Source: Enterococcus ureasiticus (GTDB lineage Bacteria; Bacillota; Bacilli; Lactobacillales; Enterococcaceae). Taken from it: 64,000 nucleotides of DNA. How positions within the stretch are numbered: the stretch's first letter is position 1; each line of letters opens with the position of its first letter. The notes under the pieces are model-generated. The model was given only the letters and a program-made list of their open reading frames with translations, was not told the DNA's origin and did no database searches. The translations under genes were made by a program, and so were the position numbers. The DNA lies in contig NZ_MIJZ01000012.1 of assembly GCF_001730285.1 (NCBI RefSeq), positions 310,001-374,000 on the forward strand. Reading direction: 5' to 3'. This document shows positions 46,109 to 54,918 of this stretch, in pieces.

Positions 46109-47626
46109 CTATTTTTTAAAACTTGCTGGCCAAATTCCCACTATTTCTTTAGTTGTAGGATTAACAAAAACAGAAGTATTTGTTTTTGGATTAATATATT
46201 CAACACTTCCTGGTTTAGCTGAAATTGGTTTACTATTTAAAGCATCAATAATGTCATCAATCATGATATCTTTTCTACCAGACTTGAAAAGAGAATTGTA
46301 TGCATGTTGGTTTAGTTTTGTTCCATCAGGAAATCCATTTTTCAATACTTCATCAAATTGTGGTCTTCTTAATGCTCTTAAATCAGGATTTCCATTTGCA
46401 TTATATATTTTTCCAGTCCCTTTCACAGGAGCCTTCACCTTCGATGGTTTCCCCTTCACACTCTGAATCTTCTTACCTGGCGCACTGATCGTTTTTTTAG
46501 GTTTTCCAATAGCTGGAACTTTTCGCCCACTACCCACGATCGGTGGTTTTTTCGGCGTTTGTCCCGCTTTTCCTTTACCCACATTCGTAATCTGCTTAGC
46601 TCCAACACCTAACGCTGCTAAACTATTGACTAACGACGCTCCTCTTGCAAGTCTTTCTGCTGGTGTTAATTTTTTCCCTGTCTTACTATCGATTCCTGTT
46701 CTCACTTCTTCAAACAGTCGTAAATTCTGTTCTACTAAAAGATCTGTCACACCTTTTTCTCTGTCTGTCTTGAAGTAATCTGGACCATACTTTTCCAGCA
46801 TCCGAGCAACCCAGTCATTAAATAGAAATGATTTCTCGATATCTTCTGGATCAGCTGTCGTTCGACCTTTTTTGACCCAGCACCAGACTTTTCCGCCGTT
46901 AAAATCAATTTGCTTATATTCTAAGCCATCCATATTCGGCATTTGATCTTTAAGTCGTTCTTTCTCTCGATCTTGCCACTTTTTACCGATTGTATCCATC
47001 CAAGAACGGTCATTTAAATTGGCATTTGAAAAGGTGCCTTTATTGGCGTTAAATCCTTTTCCCCCACTGACTTGTGCCAATCCTTGATTCACTGCACTTT
47101 TTAAACTTGTGACCTCTGTAAAAATCATAGTGGAAAATGCGTGAAATGCCAAGAGTTTTTGTAATTGTTTTTCTAATTTTGCTTTGGCGCTGGTGTAATC
47201 ACTAATCAGTCCGTTGGCTTCTCGGAGATGTTGCGCTCGCTCACTTGAGACTGGTAGTAATTGTTTAACTTGATTGATTTGATTTTGCATGCCTTGTATC
47301 TGAGTTTCGTAGCGTTGGATTTCTCTTTCTAGTTCTGATGATTTCAAATCACAACTGTCAACTTCTGAAACATAGTCAGATGGCAGCTTTGCTACGGCTT
47401 TTGCAGTTGCTTCGACAACAAGGATTGCCCCTTGGATTAGTGGAACATAGGCTTCTTTGAAATAGCCTTTCGCTGAATCATACGCTAAACTTCTTAATAC
47501 TTGATCCGCTGTAAAATTGCCCACAGCATCTTGTAAGCTGTTAAGACCATTTCCATAGTTGTCACAAACGGTAGTCGTCGTACTGCCTTGTGTTTTTGAA
47601 GGGCCTAGATACATATCAACGCTCAT
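46109..47626 (-). CDS. LXG-domain polymorphic toxin, type VII secretion effector
   Basis: The N-terminal LXG region (about 1-205, SVDMYLGPSKTQGSTTTTVCDNY, then a coiled segment SSELEREIQRYETQIQGMQNQ) directs secretion by the type VII apparatus. A hinge (about 228-400, starting DQMPNMDGLEYKQIDF) precedes a C-terminal toxin (about 402-505, GRKDIMIDDIIDAL, then YINPKTNTSVFVNPTTKEIV). The tail resembles small RNase-like (BECR/DUF4258-like) toxin domains, an inference. It overlaps the upstream small helical gene by 11 bases. No secretion machinery (EssC and others) lies in the window. Confidence 0.88.
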   Translation of the reverse strand: MSVDMYLGPSKTQGSTTTTVCDNYGNGLNSLQDAVGNFTADQVLRSLAYDSAKGYFKEAYVPLIQGAILVVEATAKAVAKLPSDYVSEVDSCDLKSSELEREIQRYETQIQGMQNQINQVKQLLPVSSERAQHLREANGLISDYTSAKAKLEKQLQKLLAFHAFSTMIFTEVTSLKSAVNQGLAQVSGGKGFNANKGTFSNANLNDRSWMDTIGKKWQDREKERLKDQMPNMDGLEYKQIDFNGGKVWCWVKKGRTTADPEDIEKSFLFNDWVARMLEKYGPDYFKTDREKGVTDLLVEQNLRLFEEVRTGIDSKTGKKLTPAERLARGASLVNSLAALGVGAKQITNVGKGKAGQTPKKPPIVGSGRKVPAIGKPKKTISAPGKKIQSVKGKPSKVKAPVKGTGKIYNANGNPDLRALRRPQFDEVLKNGFPDGTKLNQHAYNSLFKSGRKDIMIDDIIDALNSKPISAKPGSVEYINPKTNTSVFVNPTTKEIVGIWPASFKK

Positions 47627-47996
47627 CTTCGTCCTCCATTTCGATTAATACTTTCTTTTTTTCATAATATAAGTGATCTTTCTCATCTTCTAACTGACGA
47701 CTTTCTTTGTGTAATCGTTCTTTTTCATCTTCTAATTGATAGAAAATCGCTTGTTGTTTTTGTTTGGTTTGCCAATGTAATTCTTCTGCTAAATAATTTC
47801 CTTCTGCGTCGCCTACAAATGTTTCAAAGCGTTGAATAAGTTGATTCCCTTCATAAAAAAGTTCTTGATAGGTTTCTTCCATTCGTTGCACAATCCGTTT
47901 TGTTTGGGCTGTTTCATCTAATTGGTTTTCAATTTGTCGCTCTTTTAATGAAAGCTCATCCCATTTGTTCATTTCGTTCTCCACATTATTTACCAT
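47616..47996 (-). CDS. LXG-associated helical protein (DUF3958/Lap2-like)
   Basis: A 126-residue charged helical hairpin (MNKWDELSLKERQIENQLDETAQTKRIVQRMEETYQELF and a second helix rich in EDEKERLHKESRQLEDEKDHL). Size and position between the WXG100-like gene and the LXG toxin match Lap2-type partners, which bind the LXG domain and form the secretion signal. It overlaps both neighbours (7 and 11 bases). Confidence 0.75.
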   Translation of the reverse strand: MVNNVENEMNKWDELSLKERQIENQLDETAQTKRIVQRMEETYQELFYEGNQLIQRFETFVGDAEGNYLAEELHWQTKQKQQAIFYQLEDEKERLHKESRQLEDEKDHLYYEKKKVLIEMEDEDER

Positions 47997-48277
47997 GGTG
48001 CACTCATCAGTTTGCTAATGGTTGCGTCAACTGCTTCAAATTCTGCGGCAACACTTTTTAGATTATTGGCATCTGTGGCAATTGCCGCATTGATTGTCAT
48101 GATCATCGCACGCATCTCTTCGATCGCTTGTTGTGCGGTCTCGTTTCCAGCAATGGTTGATTGTCCATCACTGACTATCAGCCCGCCACTGCTTAACCCA
48201 GACATCGCTGTAAAAATCCCTGACGCCAACTCGCCAGCTACAGCGCTATCGCTATTAATTCCTTTCATTCCATTCAC
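47990..48277 (-). CDS. WXG100-like small secreted protein (TIGR04197/Lap1-like)
   Basis: A 95-residue helical protein, MNGMKGINSDSAVAGELASGIFTAMSG at the start and NNLKSVAAEFEAVDATISKLM at the end, in the size range of Esx/WXG100 partners; the family seen before LXG genes (DUF3130, TIGR04197) fits. It is the first gene of the LXG operon, with a GGAGTG site, and overlaps the next gene by 7 bases. Confidence 0.78.
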   Translation of the reverse strand: MNGMKGINSDSAVAGELASGIFTAMSGLSSGGLIVSDGQSTIAGNETAQQAIEEMRAMIMTINAAIATDANNLKSVAAEFEAVDATISKLMSAPW

Positions 48278-48504
48278 TCCTTTAATGGTGTCTAAAAAAT
48301 TTTATAATCAATTCTTAAAGACATATTAATGTTACCATACGGATTTTTTTCAATTTTGCTAAATTTTCTGATTAGCAAGAAAAATATGAGAATATTTTGT
48401 ATTTTGTCAAAATTGTCCTATTTTTCGGCCAATTTTGATAACTTGCAAATTCTCTCTTGACTGTCATCGCGTCTTTAAGTTAAGATTACCTTACAACATA
48501 AAAT

Positions 48505-48700
48505 AAAAAAAGGCGCCCTGTCAGAAGACGGTAATCTTCAAAACAGAGCCCTGTATTATCAGCACAAACTAATAATACAAGTTGCCTCGTCAATATAGGA
48601 TATTGATTACTCTTATTGTTCATTTTCCTCAATAAGATTAGTTAATGGTTATTTAGCGAACGCTTCATGGTATTAGTAGCTGACTAATATCATTTTTTTG
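48505..48700. ncRNA. Candidate structured RNA, unit 1 of a tandem pair
   Basis: No convincing reading frame. The unit begins with a hairpin whose inner stem is GAAGA-CGGTAA-TCTTC (48524-48539), continues with CAGAGCCCT and TATTATCAGCACAAACTAAT, and ends with a plus-strand terminator-like stem (TGGTATTAGT with ACTAATATCA and a T run). The first hairpin is also a terminator on the minus strand. A plus-strand promoter TTGACT-18-TAAGAT lies at about 48457. The transcribed strand is uncertain. Confidence 0.5.
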
Positions 48701-48731
48701 TGTTGAAATCAAGTAATTAGAGCGAAAACAA

Positions 48732-48966
48732 AATAAAAAGGCACTCTGTAAATGGGCGGTAACCCAATTACAGAGCCCTATATTATCAGCACAAACTAAT
48801 AATATAAGTTGCCCAAGTCGATATTTTCATATCAACTCTTTCATTTTACTCAATTTTTGTAAGAAATACTAGTACTTTTTACAGATTTTGTTATTTTAGA
48901 GCAGTTGGTGGTTATTTGTTGAACTTTTGCACAGTATTAGTTGGTAGCTAATGCTGTATTTTTTCG
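48732..48966. ncRNA. Candidate structured RNA, unit 2 of a tandem pair
   Basis: It repeats the plan of unit 1 about 230 bases on: hairpin with inner stem TGGG-CGGTAA-CCCA (48753-48766), CAGAGCCCT, TATTATCAGCACAAACTAAT, and a terminal stem ACAGTATTAGT/AGCTAATGCTGT before a T run. The loop CGGTAA is conserved while the stem bases differ in a compensated way, which argues for a real RNA. Confidence 0.5.
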
Positions 48967-49202
48967 CTCTTTTTATAAATAGTAAGCACCTTTTTTATCC
49001 TTTTTCAATACGTTCTTTCGCATTGGGTGCTTGCGAGCTGGTGTTACTGGATTTGATTACTACCATACTTTCCCCATTCAATCTAAAAAGACAGCCGAGT
49101 CAATGCGTATAAAAATGGTCGGTAACAGATAAATAAAAAATTTCTTAAGTTTACTTGATTGGGTGGTGCAATGTAACGATTTATTCTCAGTACATCAGTA
49201 CT

Positions 49203-49236
49203 CTTAAAAATCCGTCTGGCGGAAGATGGGTTTTTA
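49203..49236. terminator. Bidirectional terminator-like hairpin
   Basis: CTTAAAAATCC pairs with GGGTTTTTAAG around a GTC-TGGC-GGAAGAT centre. It lies in the 48967-49567 gene-free stretch. Confidence 0.45.
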
Positions 49237-49273
49237 AGCAAAAAATAGCAGATTTTGCAGAGTCTGCTGATTT

Positions 49274-49354
49274 CAAATAGTTGCTTATCGATTCTTTCAT
49301 ACCGTTTCATCATAATTCTACCATTTATGCTAACACTAGGTAAGCAACTATTTG
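49274..49354. repeat. Perfect 14-base inverted repeat with 53-base loop
   Basis: CAAATAGTTGCTTA (49274-49287) and TAAGCAACTATTTG (49341-49354). It belongs to a stretch with several hairpins and no convincing gene. The 131-codon frame on the minus strand here has no recognisable protein character. Confidence 0.6.
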
Positions 49355-49567
49355 TTTTAAACTTCATAGGATAATTAACGTTCCTATACATATAGTTATA
49401 CCTTATTTTAGCGCTACAATCAACAGGAAAAGTACGTAATTTCTTACCAAATGCATAGCCTGAACGAGTATAATTCAATTTGTCTATTTACTCTTGAAAG
49501 AAGGCGATGTATGATTGTTTTCTCTTTCTTCTACATAGGAAAATTGTACTCGGTTAATGCTTTTGAT

Positions 49568-50803
49568 CTAAGCTGCTGCCCTTCCCTTAACCAAAACAGC
49601 AATTGCAGCTGCAAGCAAAATCATTCCCATAAAAGCAGGTGCAGCCGATCCTAGTATTACATAAAGTTGCCCACCAATAATTGGTCCGATGATTCTTGCT
49701 AACGATTGAATCGATTGGCTCCCGCCTTGAACACGGCCTTGTTCACTCGAATCAGCTGATTTTGAGACCATTCCATTGAAAGCTGGGCCAAAAATCGAAT
49801 CACCAAAACCAAAGATAAACATCCCAACAATGAAAAATGGATAGAAAGAAAATACTGCAGATGCCCCAATCAGGCCATACCCTATAATCTCTGAACTCAT
49901 ACCTAAAATAACAATCTGTTTATCACTCAGTTTCAGTAAGAGCCGCGGCATAATAAAGCCTTGCGAAAGAATATCCTGAATCCCCATAATCGAAAAGACC
50001 AGACCGATCAGAGCAGGTTTCCAATTAAATGTATCGATTGTAAATTGTGACAAAATAGCCTGTAGCGAACCGCTCGGAATCCAAAGTAAGAATGCGGAGA
50101 TAAGCAGACGATTTAAATTTTTCATAGATAATACATGGAATAGTTGAAGAAACGGATTTAATCTTGAGAGAGTAATTTCTTTTAGACGATTATTCTTATC
50201 TAGACTTTCCGGCATAAAAAAGTAGCCATAAACAACATTCAGCAATGTGATCACCGCACCAAAATACAAGGGCGCAGCATATCCAAATTTTGCCGCTAAC
50301 ACACCACCTAATGCAGGTCCCATAACCGAACCCACGCCTGTGACTGCACTGACCCAGCCAAAGTATTTCGTTCGTTGTTCTCTTGGGGTGATATCGGCAA
50401 AGTAAGCAAAAATGGTACTAATACTTCCTCCTGTGATCCCTTCAATGATTCGTCCAGCAAATAACACCCATAAAGAACCGCCGATTCCAAAAACTAAGAA
50501 GCCCATTGCAGCTCCTAAAAGACTGAATAATAGCAACGGACGTCGCCCGAACCTATCGCTTAAAGCGCCAAGAATTGGGGCTGAAAAAAACATGCAGACA
50601 GCATACACTGAAATTAAAAGGGTAACAACAATTGCTTGATTATTTGGATTAACGATATACGGTTGGACTAAAAACGGGATGACAGGTGTGATGATACTAA
50701 ATCCTATTCCGATTAGAAATACAGAGATCAGTCCAAAGACTAACGCATGTTTATCTTTGGTTGGCTCCCTCTTTATTTTATTTTGTGATTTAAATTTAGA
50801 CAT
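49568..50803 (-). CDS. MFS multidrug efflux transporter (TetA/MFS_1-like)
   Basis: A 411-residue 12-helix transporter. The loop 2-3 motif GALSDRFGRRPLLL (about residue 80) and the motif C-like segment GPALGGVLAAKFG (about 157) mark a drug/proton antiporter of the TetA/Bcr group. It is controlled by a nearby upstream MarR gene: its promoter has a perfect palindrome. Specific drug unknown. Confidence 0.9.
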   Translation of the reverse strand: MSKFKSQNKIKREPTKDKHALVFGLISVFLIGIGFSIITPVIPFLVQPYIVNPNNQAIVVTLLISVYAVCMFFSAPILGALSDRFGRRPLLLFSLLGAAMGFLVFGIGGSLWVLFAGRIIEGITGGSISTIFAYFADITPREQRTKYFGWVSAVTGVGSVMGPALGGVLAAKFGYAAPLYFGAVITLLNVVYGYFFMPESLDKNNRLKEITLSRLNPFLQLFHVLSMKNLNRLLISAFLLWIPSGSLQAILSQFTIDTFNWKPALIGLVFSIMGIQDILSQGFIMPRLLLKLSDKQIVILGMSSEIIGYGLIGASAVFSFYPFFIVGMFIFGFGDSIFGPAFNGMVSKSADSSEQGRVQGGSQSIQSLARIIGPIIGGQLYVILGSAAPAFMGMILLAAAIAVLVKGRAAA

Positions 50804-50828
50804 AGATAGTTCTCCTTGATCATTTTTA

Positions 50829-50842
50829 GTTTCCTTGGAAAC
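50829..50842. promoter_or_regulatory. Palindromic operator of the MFS pump gene
   Basis: GTTTCC-TT-GGAAAC, just downstream of the pump -10, a likely site for the MarR repressor. Confidence 0.55.
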
Positions 50843-50848
50843 ATATAC

Positions 50849-50877
50849 ATCTTACTTCCGTTTTGTTTCTTTGTCAA
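50849..50877 (-). promoter_or_regulatory. Promoter of the MFS pump gene
   Basis: TTGACA (50877-50872), 17 bases, TAAGAT (50854-50849) on the minus strand. The spacer contains AAGAAACAAAA, which also occurs in the spacer of the MarR gene's promoter. Confidence 0.7.
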
Positions 50878-50928
50878 CAAAAAAAACAAACCAACTCTTA
50901 AAGAATTGGCTTGCTGAATAGAAATATT

Positions 50929-51402
50929 TTATTCTGACTTGATATCTATGCCTTGTTTCCTCATTTCTTCATCTAAATGCTCACTATATTTTTCTACGAA
51001 ACGAAGCATGTCATCAAATTGCTTTTCCGTAACATCTTCAAAGACCACTTGATCACGTTCTCGAAACTCTTTATGAAGGGTTTCATGGATATTAAAAATC
51101 CGCTGCCCTTGCTCCGTAAGCCGAAAATAGATTTCTTTTTTGTTCTCTGGTTTTTGGTAGCTTGCGATTAAGTCTTTTTTTAGAAGTTTCTTCGTAATTT
51201 TACTGATAGCGCCTCTTGTCATATACAAAGAGTCCGCAAGTTTAGTCACATTGGGATCTACAGTTTTACCGATTGATTCGATACAATGAACTTCAGAAGG
51301 TTTGTATTCTTTAAGCGCTGCTTCCATCTTTTGTTTATTTAACCAAGATAGTTTGTTAAATAGCTTTCTCAATTCCAACGTTGTCTGTTGTTTTTTATTC
51401 AT
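50929..51402 (-). CDS. MarR-family regulator
   Basis: A winged-helix repressor: VTKLADSLYMTRGAISKITKKLLKKDLIASYQKPENKKEIYFRLTEQGQ (residues about 48-98 of the chosen start) is the classical recognition helix and wing. I use ATG 51402, behind GGGAGAGCGGTC; the longer frame from 51477 has no site. It is followed by the MFS pump on the same strand and probably represses it. Confidence 0.88.
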   Translation of the reverse strand: MNKKQQTTLELRKLFNKLSWLNKQKMEAALKEYKPSEVHCIESIGKTVDPNVTKLADSLYMTRGAISKITKKLLKKDLIASYQKPENKKEIYFRLTEQGQRIFNIHETLHKEFRERDQVVFEDVTEKQFDDMLRFVEKYSEHLDEEMRKQGIDIKSE

Positions 51403-51438
51403 GACCGCTCTCCCTTTCACCGTTGAATCATTTATTCT

Positions 51439-51467
51439 AGTATAATGACTTTTTGTTTCTTTTTCAA
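51439..51467 (-). promoter_or_regulatory. Promoter of the marR gene
   Basis: TTGAAA (51467-51462), 17 bases with AAGAAACAAAAA, TATACT (51444-51439). Confidence 0.65.
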
Positions 51468-51552
51468 CAATATCCAAGTACTTGAAAAAGAATGCCTGCC
51501 TTTTCTCGTTATCACGTAGATTAGAAAATACTCAATCTACCTAAGCCAAATA

Positions 51553-51581
51553 TTGACTTTTCAAGGTAATTATCGTACACT
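51553..51581 (+). promoter_or_regulatory. Promoter of the lysine transporter operon
   Basis: TTGACT (51553-51558), 17 bases, TACACT (51576-51581), just upstream of the riboswitch. Confidence 0.65.
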
Positions 51582-51609
51582 ATGAACTTGAATCTGATAA
51601 TTAAATAGT

Positions 51610-51800
51610 ACCTCAAATTGAGGTAGAGGTTGCGTTTTTTATTAAGCTTGCGGAGTGAGAGGACACGTCGAAGCAAGTCTAGGAAAAATCGCCGAAATGC
51701 ATAACAGCCTCCCTGTTATGTGTTGGGACGTAAGCGAACAACTTACGGACTGTCTTAGTAGTGATGCTAAGTTGCGCTATGTTTTTGTTGAGAGTACCTG
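51610..51800 (+). promoter_or_regulatory. Lysine riboswitch (L box)
   Basis: Leader RNA elements of the L box in order: GAGGTAGAGGTTGCG, then AAGTCTAGG, TCGCCGAAATGC, a CATAACAG/CTGTTATG stem, TGGGACG and a closing stem. It fills most of the 51403-51935 spacer. When lysine binds, the terminator downstream is expected to form, shutting off the transporter. Confidence 0.85.
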
Positions 51801-51810
51801 ACGATAGTAG

Positions 51811-51843
51811 GCAACCATGCATTTTTGTATGGTTGTTTTTTGC
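51811..51843 (+). terminator. Riboswitch-controlled terminator
   Basis: GCAACCATGC pairs with GTATGGTTG, followed by TTTTTTG, about 95 bases before the transporter start. Confidence 0.85.
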
Positions 51844-51935
51844 GTAAAGAAGAATATGTTAGACACATTCTTCAAAACTCTTTAAACTAAATTATAGTAG
51901 AAAAAATTCAAGAGTTAAAAGAAAGGAAGAAAAAC

Positions 51936-53525
51936 ATGAACAAGAAATCATTTTCACTTGGCTTATTCTTCGCAATCATTTTAAGCGTGTTCTGTGCGCC
52001 AATATTTAGCCAAGCAGAAACAAATACAAACGGTGAATTCCGTGTTGGGATGGAGGCAGGCTACGCCCCGTTTAACTGGTCACAAAAAACAGACGCAAAT
52101 GGCGCTGTACCTATTCAAGGAAATTCTTCCTATGCAGGAGGTTATGATGTCCAAATCGCGAAAAAAATTGCGGATGGACTGGATAAAAAACTCGTTATCG
52201 TGCAAACAAAATGGGACGGTTTAGCCCCTGCCTTACAATCTGGAAAAATCGATGCGATCATTGCTGGGATGAGCCCAACTGCTGAACGTCGTAAAGAAAT
52301 CGACTTTACTGATCCTTATTATGAATCACAATTAGTCGTTGTCGTTCAGAAAAAAGGCAAGTTTGCAGATGCGAAAAATTTGAAAGATTTATCAGGTGCC
52401 AAAATCACTGCGCAGTTAAATACTTTCCATTATAGTGTAATCGATCAAATTCCTGGCGTTAGCAAACAACAAGCGATGGATAATTTCTCCGCGATGAGAA
52501 CGGCACTTGCTTCTGGTATGATCGATGGCTATGTCAGTGAACGTCCAGAAGGCGTAACGGCGACAAGTGTTAATAAAGACTTAGAAATGCTTGAGTTCTC
52601 TAAAGAAAATGGTTTCCAAACAAATGCAGAAGATGTTCAAATCGCAGTGGGTATGCGTAAAGCTGATCCTGAAATCGCTAAAGTCAATCAGATCCTATCT
52701 GGTATTTCCTCAGATGAACGGACAAAAATCATGGATCAAGCTGTCAAAGATCAACCTGCGGCTGAAACAAGTGATAGCGAAAAAACGGGTGTTTTAGCTG
52801 ATTTTAAAAACATCTGGGATCAATATGGTGGTATGTTCTTACGTGGTGCAGGTTTAACCTTATTTATCGCCTTGATAGGAACCTTTGTCGGAACGGCTTT
52901 AGGTTTATTGATCGGCGTTGTTCGCACGGTTCCAGAATCTGAAAATAAAGTGAAACGTTTCTTCCAAAAATTAGGCAATGCCTTGCTTTCTATTTATATT
53001 GAAGTGTTCCGTGGTACACCAATGATGGTACAAGCAATGGTTATCTTCTATGGTTTAGCCTTAGCCTTCGGGATTTCTCTGGATCGAACAGTCGCAGCCT
53101 TGTTTATCGTTTCTATCAATACTGGTGCTTATATGTCTGAAATCGTCCGTGGTGGAATCTTCGCTGTTGATCAAGGGCAATTTGAAGCAGCACAAGCAAT
53201 TGGGATGACACATGGCCAAACGATGCGCAAAGTTGTCGTTCCTCAAGTATTGCGTAATATTTTACCCGCTACAGGGAATGAATTTGTCATCAATATTAAA
53301 GATACAGCTGTTTTGAGTGTTATTGGAGTAGCTGACTTATTCTTCCAAGGGAATTCTGCATCTGGCGCAAACTTCCAATTCTTCCAAACATTTACGATCG
53401 TTGGGATCATGTACTTGATCATGACCTATGCAATCACTCGTGTATTACGTGTCGTTGAGAAGAAAATGGATGGACCTTCTGCCTATGTAAAACTAGATGA
53501 AGCAGAAAATCTAAAAGAAAGCTAA
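51936..53525 (+). CDS. Amino acid ABC transporter, fused binding protein and permease (lysine)
   Basis: Signal peptide about residues 1-28. The binding domain (about 34-275) has the SBP_bac_3 pattern GYDVQIAKKIADGL and SPTAERRKEIDFTDPYY; the permease domain (about 295-515) has five membrane helices and the conserved ATPase-contact region EAAQAIGMTHGQTMRKVVVPQVLRN. 529 residues, as in other fused Firmicute transporters (ArtP/GlnP-like). The upstream L box implies lysine as substrate. The ATPase gene follows 9 bases later. Confidence 0.93.
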   Translation: MNKKSFSLGLFFAIILSVFCAPIFSQAETNTNGEFRVGMEAGYAPFNWSQKTDANGAVPIQGNSSYAGGYDVQIAKKIADGLDKKLVIVQTKWDGLAPALQSGKIDAIIAGMSPTAERRKEIDFTDPYYESQLVVVVQKKGKFADAKNLKDLSGAKITAQLNTFHYSVIDQIPGVSKQQAMDNFSAMRTALASGMIDGYVSERPEGVTATSVNKDLEMLEFSKENGFQTNAEDVQIAVGMRKADPEIAKVNQILSGISSDERTKIMDQAVKDQPAAETSDSEKTGVLADFKNIWDQYGGMFLRGAGLTLFIALIGTFVGTALGLLIGVVRTVPESENKVKRFFQKLGNALLSIYIEVFRGTPMMVQAMVIFYGLALAFGISLDRTVAALFIVSINTGAYMSEIVRGGIFAVDQGQFEAAQAIGMTHGQTMRKVVVPQVLRNILPATGNEFVINIKDTAVLSVIGVADLFFQGNSASGANFQFFQTFTIVGIMYLIMTYAITRVLRVVEKKMDGPSAYVKLDEAENLKES

Positions 53526-53534
53526 GAGGAGAGC

Positions 53535-54278
53535 ATGATGAACCAAATTATTGAAGTCGAGCATCTAAGAAAAAGCTTTGGTGAAAATGAAGTGTTAAAA
53601 GATATCAATGTGGCAGTAAATAAAGGAGAAGTCGTGACGATCATCGGCTCTTCTGGTTCGGGTAAGTCAACCCTTTTACGTTGCATAAACTTATTAGAGA
53701 AACCTACAGGTGGCAAAATCATCTATAATGGTGAAAATGTCTTAGAACGTGGCTATAACTTACCAAAATATCGAACGCACTTAGGTATGGTATTCCAATC
53801 GTTCAACCTGTTTAATAATATGAATGTTTTAGAAAATTGTACATCTGGACAAATTACCGTCTTAAAACGAGATAAAGAAGAAGCTAAAAAAGTTGCTCTA
53901 GAGAATCTTGTAAAAGTTGGTATGGAGCGTTTTGTAGATGCAAAACCTTCTCAACTTTCTGGCGGGCAAAAACAACGTGTCGCAATAGCTCGAGCATTAT
54001 CGATGAATCCTGATGTGATGCTTTTCGATGAACCCACTTCAGCACTTGATCCTGAAATGGTCGGCGAAGTATTGAAAACAATGAAGGATTTAGCTCATAC
54101 AGGGTTAACGATGATCGTCGTAACCCATGAAATGGAATTTGCGAAAGAAGTTTCTGATCGTGTGATTTTTATGGATAAAGGTGTGATCGCGGAAGAAGGA
54201 ACAGCGGAAGATATTTTCGTTCATCCAAAAGAAGTTCGAACGAAAGAATTTTTACACCGTATCTTATCTAAATCCTAA
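53535..54278 (+). CDS. Amino acid ABC transporter ATP-binding protein
   Basis: Powers the preceding fused permease. Walker [10 protein letters not shown] (about residue 37), signature [15 protein letters not shown] (about 140), Walker [16 protein letters not shown] (about 160) and H-loop VVTHEME. 247 residues, GlnQ/HisP class. AGAGGAGAGC precedes two adjacent ATGs (53535 and 53538); either can be the start. A terminator follows. Confidence 0.93.
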   Translation: MMNQIIEVEHLRKSFGENEVLKDINVAVNKGEVVTIIGSSGSGKSTLLRCINLLEKPTGGKIIYNGENVLERGYNLPKYRTHLGMVFQSFNLFNNMNVLENCTSGQITVLKRDKEEAKKVALENLVKVGMERFVDAKPSQLSGGQKQRVAIARALSMNPDVMLFDEPTSALDPEMVGEVLKTMKDLAHTGLTMIVVTHEMEFAKEVSDRVIFMDKGVIAEEGTAEDIFVHPKEVRTKEFLHRILSKS

Positions 54279-54280
54279 GC

Positions 54281-54322
54281 AAAAAACTCGTTTGAATGGT
54301 ACATATTCAAACGAGTTTTTGC
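54281..54322. terminator. Bidirectional terminator
   Basis: AAAAACTCGTTTGAAT pairs with ATTCAAACGAGTTTTT, between the transporter operon and the convergent LOG gene. Confidence 0.9.
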
Positions 54323-54889
54323 TTATTTATATTGTCTAACCGCTGGTGGTATGAATGCATCAATAAATTGTTGGATTTCATCCAACGAATCCGAAAAGAA
54401 AATTTTGGACCGATCTTCCTTTGTTAAGAATCCATCTAAAACCATTTTATCAAAGAAATCAGCTAGTAAATCATAATATCCATCAACATTAAAAAAGATA
54501 CATGGATTTTGATGTTCCCCTACACGTCCCCAGGAAACGACTTCCGATATTTCTTCTAATGTTCCAGGACCACCAGGTAACGCTAAATAACAGTCTGCTA
54601 AATCGATCATCTTACGTTTGCGTTCATGCATATCACTCACAATATGCATCTCAGTAATATTTTGATGCGCCAACTCTCGCTCTAATAAAAAAGTTGGCAT
54701 AACTCCGATTGCCTTCCCACCATTTTCAATGACCGTGTCCGCTAAAATACCCATTAAGCCAACGTTCCCTCCGCCATAAACAAGATCGTAATCGTTCTGA
54801 CTCATCCATTGTCCTAATTCTTTTGTTTGCTCTTTATAAATTTCCTTGTTTCCTAAACTGGCACCACAATAAACTGCCATTTTCTTCAT
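54323..54889 (-). CDS. LOG-family protein (TIGR00730; nucleoside-monophosphate phosphoribohydrolase-like)
   Basis: A 188-residue Rossmann protein with VYGGGNVGLMG (about residue 38) and the diagnostic LPGGPGTLEE (about 99). Homologues split cytokinin-type or other nucleoside 5'-monophosphates to base and ribose phosphate. Older annotations call them lysine decarboxylases, which is not supported. It starts 29 bases after the histidine phosphatase gene and may be cotranscribed. Confidence 0.9.
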   Translation of the reverse strand: MKKMAVYCGASLGNKEIYKEQTKELGQWMSQNDYDLVYGGGNVGLMGILADTVIENGGKAIGVMPTFLLERELAHQNITEMHIVSDMHERKRKMIDLADCYLALPGGPGTLEEISEVVSWGRVGEHQNPCIFFNVDGYYDLLADFFDKMVLDGFLTKEDRSKIFFSDSLDEIQQFIDAFIPPAVRQYK

Positions 54890-54918
54890 GAAATCCCCAC
54901 TTACGCTAGTTAAATTTT

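Noticed and set aside
49083-49478. 131-codon minus-strand frame
   Set aside because: Composition is unlike a protein (many Arg/Asn/Cys/Tyr clusters, no domain), it overlaps strong hairpins, and its start has no ribosome site.
54323-54889. Lysine decarboxylase, suggested by the neighbouring lysine operon
   Set aside because: The PGGxGT..E motif is that of LOG proteins; no PLP-binding lysine motif is seen.
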